Shown here piece after piece: positions 1 through 12,300 of a stretch of DNA of 64,000 bases. The DNA is taken from positions 216,945,155-217,009,154 of the forward strand of contig CM060962.1 of the NCBI GenBank assembly GCA_030765045.1, given 5' to 3'. The notes under the pieces are model-generated. The model saw only the letters and a list, made by a program, of their open reading frames with translations. It made no database searches and was not told the origin of the DNA. Positions within the stretch are counted from its first letter, which is position 1; each line of letters begins with the position of its first letter. The position numbers and the translations under genes were made by a program. Source of the stretch: Tenodera sinensis. Taxonomy: Eukaryota > Arthropoda > Insecta > Mantodea > Mantidae.

Positions 1-950
<950 letters not shown>

Positions 951-1008
951 GAAATAATTACAAACTGAATGAAGTAGTTATTTGTTAATATATATAATAT
1001 ATACGACT

Positions 1009-1345
1009 GCCTCCGTAGCGCAGTTGGTAGCGCGCTTGCCTCTGGCGCGGAGAACCCGGGTTCGATCCCCGGTACCAGCATGGGGATTTTATCCCCTCTG
1101 GGAGGTCTGGCACGGGGTGCACTCAGCCTCTTTAAGTCCCGGAGGGACCAATTGAGGAGCTACTTGATAGAAAAGTAGCGGCCCCAGGTCTAGAAGACCG
1201 CATAGCCGGCCGGGAGGGCTCGGGGCGCTGACCACGTCCCACCCTCCAATACTGCACCTCACCAATGACGCCTGTAGTGGGCAGAGGTGTGGGACGCAGC
1301 GGCTGGGCGGTAATCCTTGGCCCCTTGTGGACTGTTGCGCCGGGG
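1009..1345 (+). mobile_element. tRNA-derived SINE, full-length-like
   Basis: The first 70 bases look like a tRNA: GCCTCCGTAGCGCAG, then GGTAGCGCG (A-box region), then GGTTCGATCCC at 1059-1069 (B box). They are followed by an unrelated GC-rich body of about 270 bp, with ACCAATTGAGGAGCTAC near 1148 and CCTGTAGTGGGCAGAGG near 1270, ending at CGCCGGGG. The anticodon arm does not fold as a normal stem, so this is not a functional tRNA gene. A second copy lies at 57890-58185 and a 5'-truncated one at 5850-6057 on the minus strand. The internal boxes would drive RNA polymerase III transcription. The 5' portion most resembles an elongator Met-type tRNA, but that parentage is a guess. Confidence 0.85.
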
Positions 1346-2257
1346 TTTAGGTTTATATCAATATTAATCTCAATATTAAAGGGGCATTTTCAGTGGAGAA
1401 TAAAATGAAACAATTTATCATGATGGTCCTTCTATTACTGATAGAAGTCATCAGTAATACAAGTCTGTAATTTTTATTACAAGTTTTGTTATAAAACTAC
1501 CTCTTCTATTCAATTTCATAAATTTCATAATTTTAATCAGCAGCCTTTTTAATTTCCTATGTCATTTTATAGATCTAACTCTGTAGTCAGCATATGCAAC
1601 TTTCTGTTAACGCACCTCAATACAGATTTGACTCCGCATAAATTATTCGCTCTATCATCTTTCTTCATCCACAATGTCGCTGTGTTTTTGAAATAATTTG
1701 TTATAAATATTGTTATTAGAAAGCCCTTAATATTACTATGAAATTAACTGATAGCATGGGGCTTGATCGTGGTAAGCCTTGGTCCGCGAAGGGTCTTCAA
1801 GCTATTTTTTTATTTCATTTGAGTGTTCCGTTTTGTGCTATATTTGCCAGGAGTTTTTATGGTTTTGACATTGTTTGCAGGGAAAAGCTGAGGGGAATGT
1901 TGTGCAGTAAGTTTTCTTCTTTTTATTTATTTTCTTTTACTGTCCCTTGGAAGTGTAATATGGAGCAGGTAAGTTTCAGTTAGAGTGAAACTCATGGTGA
2001 TATTGCATCATTTTTGTTCATACATTTGCACATTGCACAGTCATATCATATCCAGGGACGCTCCGCTTATGCCACTCATCTCATAAAATGAGACAGGGAT
2101 ATTAATGTCAGTACCAGTCGTTGTTCTTAAAGTGATGAAGTAAGCTTGCTTTCTATTTTGTGGGGGATATGGGAATTTGTGGCAAGGTTTTCCTGTGCGT
2201 TGCTTAATAATTTACACTTGTATATATTCCTGGAGTACTTTAAATCCCACATAGAAA
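1346..2257. other. Unassigned AT-rich spacer
   Basis: No element or gene recognised. An 81-codon open frame at 1738-1983 (plus) shows no domain, no biased composition and no conserved motif, and I do not consider it a gene. Confidence 0.5.
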
Positions 2258-2398
2258 CTCTCTCTCTGTCTCTTTCCCTCCGTCTCTCTACTTTCCTCCC
2301 TGCTTGCCTCTCCCTCTTTCGCCTTTCCTCCCTCTCTCCCAACCTGTCCCTCTCCCACTATCTACCTCCTTGCTTTTCCCTCCCTCTTTCTCTTTGTA
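2258..2398 (+). repeat. Polypyrimidine (CT-rich) low-complexity tract
   Basis: About 140 bases consisting almost wholly of C and T on the plus strand, with degenerate CTCTC and CCCTC units. It produces overlapping open frames on both strands (Ser/Leu-rich and Arg/Glu-rich) that are composition artefacts. Confidence 0.85.
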
Positions 2399-2638
2399 TT
2401 TCGTGCACTCACATTACAAACTCACGGTGCCACAAATGTTTTCTGCTATTGGTAATTGATATCACACCAGAAGTTTTCTTTAATTTTGAGCTACATTTTC
2501 AGTTTTTAATTTGCGCATTAAAGGCATTTGAATGACAGTGAGCCCCAACCACAGAACAAACAAATTCCAAAACACTCTAATTGCGAACGTCTGCTACCTT
2601 CAGGAGTTCCAGTCCACCAAAGGAGCAACGGAGACGTA

Positions 2639-4392
2639 CTACCTGGCATATGCTATAAACACATAAAATAAATACAAGGGGTATGTTACACATAACAATA
2701 GTGATTTTGGATTCGATCGATTTCTTTGTTTCGTTTTCACTGCTGTCAATGCAGAGAAATCCTGCTCACACAAAGAAGTAGAGGGAATGGAAGAAAGCAG
2801 TGTCACTAAGTTCAGTGTACTCTTTGCACCCAAAGCACCATAAATAACAAATTGAGGTTTTCGATTTTTATTTTCAGCGAACTGTCAACGGACATTCCCA
2901 AAAGACTTTCTTTAAAGTTTACGGGAGGATCAAAAGAATTGATAGCATATTTGTAATCCATTCCTGTGTGTTGTCATCTTTCTCAATTTCTGGAAAGATT
3001 TTAAAAACTGTACCTAAGATTTTATTTGTGGAATTTTCTTAAGTGCATCAGCAATAAATAATAACTTCAAAGTGCAATATTCCCTTTACTATTCCTTTTA
3101 AATTCGTTGCATATATCCGTAAAATAACCCAAGTGGTAAATCCACTCTTCATATTCAAAATGCTTCATCAGAATCGGATTTCAATTTTGTAAGGAAGCAT
3201 TTTACCTCATTTTTGGAGTCCAAAAAGACGAGTCATACGCGTCTTCGTGATAACCGGCGCATCTCGGTGTGCAAAAACAATTGAGTGTGTGCAGCTTCCA
3301 TCTCACATGTTTAAAGACAGGAATTCAGTGCATATGACTATTAATTTGATTAATTTTATAGCAGTGTTCAGTGTTTCATGTAAATTAGAAGTTCTTTTTT
3401 TAGCACGTAATTTTCTGTGTACAGTACAATGTTGCTAATTATATTGGGGTTAATTTCGCGAATACGAACAATAAAAACGCTTTTTTTACCTGTCAATGAA
3501 GCAGCAACATCCGTGGAAAAGCTTACGCGCCAGTCCCAGGAGAAGTTCAATTTTAATCTTATAAAATTATCGAGAATGTTAAAAATATCCTCTCCCTTTT
3601 TATGTTGCGCTAATTATTTACATCCTAGAATTGTATCAGTAATAGCGCCATTTTAACGTCAAAATACACAACATACATAAGTAGATCAGAATCATCAGAC
3701 CCACTCAGCAATTCATCGATTTGAATAGGAAATCTTTTGACCACTTTAATATTTGTTACTACTCTGTGAAGGATATGTTGGCCATATCAAGAATTCTGGG
3801 CCCTACACTTGTGTCAGAACTCGGAATTGTTTTTATTACTTTATCGGAATTTTTGTGTAATATCTTATCTGCTATAATCAAATAACCAGGAATAACAAGA
3901 GAATGAACTGCGGCATAAGGTGATTTAGTATTTTCAACTAGGAACGCTAGTTCATACGTAGTCTCCAGTGCCACCTTTGTGGATTTTGTGACACTGTATA
4001 TTATGTTTGAACTTTTTTATGTAAATTTTCTGCTTTGAGGCTGAAAAATTTGAGTGACTTGTTTTGTAATCGCCGTGATTTGTTACCAAATGTCTGTGAA
4101 GTAAGGAAGGTTTCATAGAATTAATCGGCAGAGTTTGGCTGCAAATATTTCAGCGGGGAAAATGTGGATCTCACATATTTGATACCAATCCATATTTAAT
4201 GTAAGATTTACTCTCATGTCTGCATTTAATTTTCTCGGGTTTTTCGACTTGCTTGTAGAGTCAGTTTACCATGGCACATCACCGATGTAAAACACGGGTT
4301 GTCGCACTTTTCACTGACGGTGGTTCAACACTATCGCCACTATCACTTGTTTCATTGAGTTTACGCTTCCCTCTCATAATGAATCTGTCCAT
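2639..4392 (-). pseudogene. hAT transposase, ZBED5/SCAND3-like, decayed near-full-length copy
   Basis: Read on the minus strand in pieces from ATG at 4392-4390 (product begins MDRFIMRGKRKLN, a typical start for this family) to a stop at 2639. In order I see a BED-finger remnant near 4150-4030 with NSMKPSLLHRHLVTNH; ETTYELAFLVENTKSPY near 3950-3910, the conserved region after the BED finger; SFSTDVAASLTGKKS near 3520-3470, part of the catalytic RNase H-like core; EMEAAHTQLFLHTEMRRLS near 3300-3240; and the hAT dimerisation tail PSTSLCEQDFSALTAVKTKQ near 2780-2730. Several stops and frameshifts separate the pieces, so it cannot make a protein. An active enzyme of this class would excise and reinsert hAT elements with 8 bp target duplications. 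I did not find its terminal repeats. The family call is by recognised motifs and their correct order over 1.75 kb. Confidence 0.85.
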
Positions 4393-5226
4393 CTGACAAC
4401 AAAAATTAAAATATGTAGTCCAGTACCACAACAATAAAAAGAAGTTCAACAGTGATAATCTGAAATGAAATCAATTCAAGAATGTAAAGAAAGAGATGTG
4501 AGAGTTTAAGTAAAGAAAACGAATTTTCTCATAACAGTAACGAAAATATACTGAGTAAATAAATCAGTCGTAACGCACATTCGCAGACGCTGCTATTGTT
4601 ATCGGTGTTTAATACAAATGATTAGCGAGCGCAACTGCAAAATATCGTTGTTCAGTAGACAGGTAGAGGAAGCAAACTGGATTCTTGGACAGAGGGCAAT
4701 TCATACCCCTGTGTCTGAAATATGTTACGTTACTTGTGATCGTTCAAAAAACATGATTATATGCGTATTTTAAATTTTACTATTTTTTGTTATTTGTGTT
4801 CCTCCAGAAAACATATTATACTGACTATGCTTGTTTTACTTTTACGTAACCCTTAAGAAGTCTTTGCGTACCTCTAGGCGTACGCGTGGCCTAGGTTGAA
4901 TATCTCTGACTTAGCATCAATGAACTGTACTAAGGAACATATTACCACGCACTGGTAAGAATTGTGCTATTATCATGCTGATTGTTTCCTTCAAGGCATA
5001 GTATCCTTTATTTATAATTGAAATTGTACGAAAGATTAATGTTTAACAGTTTACTCAACACAATGAATAATGTCTGGTATTTTCAGCTTATGAAACCACA
5101 TTCATAAAGACTGTAACAGTTCGCATTTTTTCTATTTACTTGTTCTATAGACTTTATACGTTTTGTATGTAGCCTGCGTAGTACGTTAAATACTTTTCTT
5201 TTTCAATAACGATATCCAACAATCAG
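4393..5226. other. Unassigned spacer upstream of the hAT remnant
   Basis: AT-rich sequence with no long open frame and no repeat shared with the rest of the window. It may contain the 5' flank and end of the hAT element, but no terminal repeat was identified. Confidence 0.4.
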
Positions 5227-5500
5227 TTGAGGAAACAAAAGAACGCTGCATGTAGATTCCTCGTGTGTGTGGCTTGGTGTGCAGTTTCGTCCGTGGCGGC
5301 GCTGGTGAGCGCGTGGCGGCAGGTGGCGGCGGGATCCTTGTCGCTCTACACCTGGTCCAGATTTACTGCGCCAAGGGCAGGGAGAAGAGGTCATTTGCTC
5401 GTACAGATTCCTCTACAGGTATTTGCCACACAGGGTCAAAACCCTTTACGCCATTCAGGTGTCTGGTGCTCATCTCATTCAGGATACGTGTAACATGTTC
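5227..5500 (+). other. Local GC-rich island with overlapping open frames
   Basis: About 150 bases around 5265-5400 are much richer in G and C than the flanks and stay open in two plus-strand frames and one minus-strand frame. Neither plus frame shows a domain I recognise, although one has a hydrophobic stretch (ILVALHLVQIYC). A GT follows CTCTACAG near 5420, so an exon is conceivable but unsupported. I make no gene call. Confidence 0.2.
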
Positions 5501-5849
5501 TGCTGATGCACAGACGTCGTAACTACACTGGATAAAAACTGTATGAGAAATTACTTTCGACTTCATTTTGCAGCTTTGGCTTTCATGGCTTTCATCTTCA
5601 GACGTGTAATTAATTCTGATTTCAAACTACTTACTTGATTAGCAGTATTAGGTCCAAGGGTTCATTATTTTTTAGCGTGTTTAAGACAACCCAGAAAGTA
5701 TGTGTCATTTATTCTTAAAGCCTAGAATGTTTCTGTATACCCCGCTTTAACACCTGTGGTTATATCGAGGGCTTTGCCTTGGGAAACAACTAATGGTGTT
5801 ACTATTTGTTGAATGTAGGATAGTTAAAACCAGTTTTATCCCCTAATCC
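5501..5849. other. Unassigned spacer
   Basis: No gene or repeat recognised. Confidence 0.4.
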
Positions 5850-6057
5850 CACTACACAACAGCCCACCCGAGCTAAGGCCTACGGTCCGACCGCTGCGTG
5901 CCCCACCTCTGCCTACCACAGGCTTCATGGATGGGGTGATGTACTGGAGGTGGGACATGGTAAGCGCTCCTGTCTCTCCCGGCCGGTTATGCGGCCTTCT
6001 TGAAAAGGGACCGCTAATTTTCAATCAAGTAGCTTCTCAGTTGTCCCTCAGTTGGTA
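5850..6057 (-). mobile_element. 5'-truncated tRNA-SINE
   Basis: The reverse complement matches the body of the SINE at 1009-1345: AGCTACTTGAT, GGCCGCATAACCGGCCGGGAG, CCTGTGGTAGGCAGAGGTG and CGCAGCGG occur in the same order. The tRNA head is missing. It abuts the interrupted end of family X copy B at about 6058, so it probably inserted into, or broke, that copy. Confidence 0.75.
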
Positions 6058-6530
6058 ATTCTATTTAATATCTTTCAAGCTAGCTGCAAGTAGATTTTGA
6101 AGAAAATTCCTCCATACTAGACTATCTACCCTTTACATGGAAAATTTTTCGAAAACTTTAATGCTCTCAAAAGTGGCTATAACGATTTTGATTATAATGC
6201 CCCAAATCTTACTACACAGAAAATATAGATCTCCTTAAAACACAATTTATTTCCAAGTACATTTTTTGTAGACCGAACCATTTCGGAAATATTCTTTGTT
6301 ATTTGTATGAGTTATGCAATACCTATACTTTTCCCAAATGGAAGGTAGTTATTTACCTTTATCTCTTGGCCGTGCAAAGAGAACGCAACTTCAAAGCCTC
6401 CATATAGGGACAAGCTTCAAAAGATTTGACTGTCGCTCGAAGTCTACTTTGTTCCAATACTCCTCTTGCATCTATAAGAAAATCAGCAATATGGTAATTT
6501 CTGCAAGTGTTTATTTCGCCTAACATGAGG
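6058..6530 (-). mobile_element. Family X copy B, part downstream of the array
   Basis: The reverse complement aligns with copy C 59690-60190. Examples are GTTCTCTTTGCACGGCCAAG at 6370-6389, the piece with AAACATTTGCAGAAATTA near 6510-6490, CCGAAATGGTTCGGTC near 6285, and GGAGGAATTTTCTTCAAAAT near 6115-6095. The copy stops at GAAAGATATTAAA, before the position where the CA microsatellite would be, because SINE sequence begins there. Its other side runs directly into the tandem array. Confidence 0.8.
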
Positions 6531-9500
6531 ATAAAGGAATAAGGTTTTGTAAGGTTAGTAACTACAAGAGCAAAGAAAGCCATGTGAGGCTGACATGAGG
6601 GTGATATAAGAATAAGGGTTTGTGAGGATAGTAAGTACAAGAGACGAGAACGCCATGTGAGGTTGACATGAAGATGACAGAGGATGTAGGGTTTGTTAGG
6701 TTAGTAAGTACAAGAGCAGAGAAAGCCATGTGAGGCTGACATGAAGCTGATAGAGGAATAAGAGTCTCTAAGGATAGTAAGTACAGGAGCAGGGAAAGTC
6801 ATGTGAGGCTGACATATAGATGATAGAAGATGTAAGGATAGTAAGTACAAGGGCACAGAAAGTCATATGAGGCTGACATGCAGATGATACAGGAATAAGA
6901 GTTTGTAAGGATAGTAAGTAGAATAGTAGAGAAAGTCATGTGAGGCTGCGAAGAAGATGATAGAGGAATAAGAGTCTCTATGGATAGTAAGTACAAGAAT
7001 AGAGAGAGAGTCACGTGAGGCTGACATGAAGATGATACAGGAATAAGAGTTTGTAAGGATAGTAAGCAGAATAGTAGAGAAAGTCATGTGAGGTTGACAC
7101 GAAGATGATAAGGGATATAAGGATAGTAAGTACAAGAGTAGAGATAGTCATGTGAGGCTGACATGTAGATGATAAAGAAATAAGGGGTTTTAAGGATAGT
7201 AGGTACACGAATAGAGAAAGTCATGTGAGGCAGACATGAAGATAATAGAGCAATAAGGGTTTGATAGGTTAGTAAGTACAAGAGCAGAGAAATCCATGGA
7301 GACTGACATGAAGATGATGGAGAATTAAGGGTTTAATAGGTTAGTAAGTACAAGAGCAGAGAAAGCCATGTGAGGCTGACATGAAGATGATATAAGAATA
7401 AGGGTTTGTGAGGATAGTAAGTACAAGAGCAGAGAAAGCCTCGTGAGGCTGACATGAAGATGATATTGAATGTAGGGTTTGTTAGGTCAGTAACTACAAG
7501 AGCAGAGAAAGCCATGTGAGGCTGACATGAAGATGATATAAGAATAAGGGTTTGTGAGGATAGTAAGTAAAAGAGTAGAGAAAGCCACGTGAGGCTGACA
7601 AGAACATGATAGTGAATGTAGGGTTTGTTAGGTTAGTAAGTACAAGAGCAGAGAAAGCCATGTGAGGCTGACATGAAGATGATATAAGAATAAGGGTTTG
7701 TGAGGTTACTAAGTACAAGAGCAGAGAAAGTCACGTGAGGCTGACATGAAGATGATATTTAATGTAGGGTTTGTTAGGTTAGTACCTACGAGAGCAGAGA
7801 AAGCCATGTGAGGCTGACATGGAGATGATACAGAAATAAGGGTTTGTTAGGTTAGTAAGTACAAGAGCAGAGAAAGCCATGTGAGGCTGACATGAAGATG
7901 ATATAAGAATAAGGGTTTGTGAGGATAGTAAGCACAAGAGCAGAGAAAGTCATGTGAGGCTGACATGAAGATGATAGTGAATGTAGGGCTTGTTAGGTTA
8001 GTAACTACAAGAGCAGAGAAAGCCATGTGAGGCTGACATGAAGATGATATAAGAATAAGGGTTTGTGAGGATAGTAAGTAAAAGAGTAGAGAAAGCCACG
8101 TGAGGCTGACAAGAACATGATAGTGAATGTAGGGTTTGTTAGGTTAGTAAGTACAAGAGAGAAGAAAGCCACGTGAGGCTGACATGAAGATGATATTGAA
8201 CGTAGGGTTTGTTAGGTCAGTAACTACAAGAGCAGAGAAAGCCATGTGAGGCTGACATGAAGATGATATAAGAATAAGGGTTTGTGAGGATAGTAAGTAA
8301 AAGAGTAGAGAAAGCCACGTGAGGCTGACAAGAACATGATAGTGAATGTAGGGTTTGTTAGGTTAGTAAGTACAAGAGCAGAGAAAGCCATGTGAGGCTG
8401 ACATGAAGATGATATAAGAATAAGGGTTTGTGAGGGTAGTAAGTACAAGAGCAGAGAAAGCCACGTGAGGCTGACATGAAGATGATATTGAATGTAGGGT
8501 TTGTGAGGGTAGTAAGTACAAGAGCAGAGAGAGTCACGTGAGGCTGACATGAAAGATGATACAGGAATAAGAGTTTGTAAGGATAGTAAGTAGAATAGTA
8601 GAGAAAGTCATGTGAGGTTGACACGAAGATGATAAGGGATATAAGGATAGTAAGTACAAGAGTAGAGATAGTCATGTGAGGCTGACATGTAGATGATAAA
8701 GAAATAAGGGGTTTTAAGGATAGTAGGTACACGAATAGAGAAAGTCATTTGAGGCAGACATGAAGATAATAGAGCAATAAGGGTTTGATAGGTTAGTAAG
8801 TACAAGAGCAGAGAAATCCATGGAGACTGACATGAAGATGATGGAGAATTAAGGGTTTAATAGGTTAGTAAGTAGAAGAGCAGAGAAAGCCATGTGAGGC
8901 TGACATGAAAATGATATAAGAATAAGGGTTTGTGAGGATAGTAAGTACAAGAGCAGAGAAATCCATGGAGACTGACAGGAAGATGATGGAGAATTAACGG
9001 TTTAATATGTTAGTAAGTACAAGAGCAGAGAAAGCCATGTGAGGCTGACATGAAGATGATATAAGAATAAGGGTTTGTGAGGATAGTAAGTACAAGAGCA
9101 GAGAAAGCCACGTGAGGCTGACATGAAGATGATATTGAATGTAGGGTTTGTTAGGTCAGTAACTACAAGAGCAGAGAAAGGCATGTGAGGCTGACATGAA
9201 GATGATATAAGAATAAGGGTTTGTGAGGATAGTAAGTAAAAGAGTAGAGAAAGCCACGTGAGGCTGACATGAACATGATAGTGAATGTAGGGTTTGTTAG
9301 GTTAGTAAGTACAAGAGCAGAGAAAGCCATGTGAGGCTCACATGAAGATGATAGTGAATGTAGGGTTTGTTAGGTTAGTAAGTACAAGAGCAGAGAAAGC
9401 CATGTGAGGCTGACATGAAGATGATATAAGAATAAGGGTTTGTGAGGGTAGTAAGTACAAGAGCAGAGAAAGCCACGTGAGGCTGACATGAAGATGATAT

Positions 9501-12300
9501 TGAATGTAGGGTTTGTTAGGTTAGTACCTACAAGAGCAGAGAAAGCCATGTGAGGCTGACATGGAGATGATACAGAAATAAGGGTTTGTTAGGTTAGTAA
9601 GTACAAGAGCAGAGAAAGCCATGTGAGGCTGACATGAAGATGATATAAGAATAAGGGTTTGTGAGGATAGTAAGCACAAGAGCAGAGAAAGTCATGTGAG
9701 GCTGACATGAAGATGATAGTGAATGTAGGGCTTGTTAGGTTAGTAACTACAAGAGCAGAGAAAGCCATGTGAGTCTGACATGGAGATGATACAGAAATAA
9801 GGGTTTGTTAGGTTAGTAAGTACAAGAGCAGAGAAAGCCATGTGAGGCTGACATGAATATGATATAAGAATAAGGGTTTGTGAGGATAGTAAGTACAAGA
9901 GCAGAGAAAGCCATGTGAATCTGACATTAAGATATAAGAATAAGGGTTTGTGAGGATAGTAAGTACAAGAGCAGAGAAAGTCATGTGAGGCTGACATGAA
10001 GATGATAGTGAATGTAGGGTTTGTTAGGTTAGTAAGTACAAGAGCAGAGAAAGCCATGTGAGGCTGACATGAAGATGATATAAGAATAAGGGTTTGTTAG
10101 GATAGTAAGTACAAGAGCAGAGAAAGTCACGTGAGGCAGACATGAAGCTGATATTGAATGTAGGGTTTGTTAAGTTAGTAACGACAAGAGCAGAGAAAGC
10201 CATGTGAGGCTGACATGGAGATCATACAGAAATAAGGGTTTGTTAGGGTAGTAAGTACAAGAGCAGAGAAAGCCATGTGAGGCTGACATGAAGATGATAT
10301 AAGAATAAGGGTTTGTGAGGATAGTAAGTACAAGAGCAGAGAAAGTTATGTGAGGCTCACATGAAGATGATGGTGAATGCAGGGTTTGTTAGGTTAGTAA
10401 GCCCAAGAGCAGAGAGAGTCACGTGAGGCTGACATGAAAGATGATACAGGAATAAGAGTTTGTAAGGATAGTAAGTAGAATAGTAGAGAAAGTCATGTGA
10501 GGTTGACACGAAGATGATAAGGGATATAAGGATAGTAAGTACAAGAGTAGAGATAGTCATGTGAGGCTGACATGTAGATGATAAAGAAATAAGGGGTTTT
10601 AAGGATAGTAGGTACACGAATAGAGAAAGTCATGTGAGGCAGACATGAAGATAATAGAGCAATAAGGGTTTGATAGGTTAGTAAGTACAAGAGCAGAGAA
10701 ATCCATGGAGACTGACATGAAGATGATAGAGAATTAAGGGTTTAATAGACTAGTAAGTACAAGAGCAGAGAAAGCCATGTGAATCTGATATGAAGATGAC
10801 ATAAGTATAAGGGTTTGTGAGGATAGTAAGTACAAGAGCAGAGAAAGTCATGTGAGGCTGACATGAAGATGATATAAGAATAAGGGTTTGTGAGGATAGT
10901 AAGTACAAGAGCAGAGAAAGCCACGTGAGGCTGACATGAAGATGATATTGAATGTAGGGTTTGTTAGGTCAGTAACTACAAGAGCAGAGAAAGCCATGTG
11001 AGGCTGACATGAAGATGATATAAGAATAAGAGTTTGTGAGGATAGTAAGTACAAGAGGAGAGAAAGCCACGTGAGGCTGACATGAAGATGATAGTGAATG
11101 TAGGGTTTGTTAGGTTAGTAAGTACAAGAGCAGAGAAAGCCATGTGAGGCTGACATGAAGATGATATAAGAATAAGGGTTTGTGAGGATAGTAAGTACAA
11201 GAGCAGAGAAAGCCATGTGAGGCTGACATGAAGATGATATTGAATGTAGGGTTTGTTAGGTTAGTAACTACAAGAGCAGAGAAAGCCATGTGAGGCTGAC
11301 ATGAAGATGATAGAAGAATAAGGGTTTGTGAGGATAGTAAGTACAACAGCAGAGAAAGCCACGTGAGGCTGACTTGAAGATGATATTGAATGTAGGGTAT
11401 GTTAGGTTAGTACCTACAGGAGCAGAGAAAGCCATGTGAGGCTGACATCGAGATCATACAGAAATAAGGGTTTGTTAGGTTAGTAAGTACAAGAGCAGAG
11501 AAAGCCATGTGAGTCTGACATGGAGATGATACAGAAATAAGGGTTTGTTAGGTTAGTAAGTACAAGAGCAGAGAAAGCCATGTGAGGCTGACATGAAGAT
11601 GATATAAGAATAAGGGTGTGTGAGGATAGTAAGTACAAGAGCAGAGAAAGCCATGTGAATCTGGCATTAAGATATAAGAATAAGGGATTGTGAGGATAGT
11701 AAGTACAAGAGCAGAGAAAGTCATGCGAGGCTGACATGAAGATGATAGTGCATGTAGGGTTTGTTAGGTTAGTAAGTACAAGAGCAGAGAAAGCCATGTG
11801 AGGCTGACATGAAGATGATATATGAATAAGGGTTTGTTAGGATAGTAAGTACAAGAGCAGAGAAAGCCATGTGAGGCTGACATGAAGATGATATAAGAAT
11901 AAGGGTTTGTGAGGATAGTAAGTACAAGAGCAGAGAAAGCCTTGTGAATCTGACATTAAGATATAAGAATAAGGGTTTGTGAGGATAGTAAGTACAAGAG
12001 CAGAGAAAGTCATGTGAGGCTGACATGAAGATAATAGTGAATGTAGGGTTTGTTAGGTTAGTAAGTACAAGAGCAGAGAAAGCCATGTGAGGCTGACATG
12101 AAGATGATATAAGAATGAGGGTTTGTTAGGATAGTAAGTACAAGAGCAGAGAAAGCCATGTGAGGCTGACATGAAGATGATATAAGAATAAGGGTTTGTG
12201 AGGATAGTAAGTACAAGAGCAGAGAAAGCCATGTGAATCTGACATTAAGATATAAGAATAAGGGTTTTTGAGGATAGTAAGTACAAGAGCAGAGATAGTC
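6531..12300 (-). repeat. Array domain 1: 73 bp monomers, two alternating types
   Basis: Monomers alternate between a type with ATAAGAATAAGGGTTTGTGA and a type with TGAATGTAGGGTTTGTTA, giving a frequent 146 bp dimer period. A block of four divergent monomers occurs three times, at about 7040-7320, 8550-8845 and 10445-10735 (offsets 1524 and 1885 bp), so block duplications are layered on the dimers. Confidence 0.85.

Noticed and set aside
1009..1080. Functional tRNA gene
   Set aside because: A and B boxes are good, but the anticodon arm does not pair, a long body follows and related copies exist at 5850 and 57890; it is a SINE head.
1738..1983. 81-codon plus-strand open frame
   Set aside because: No domain, no signal of coding composition, no upstream gene structure.
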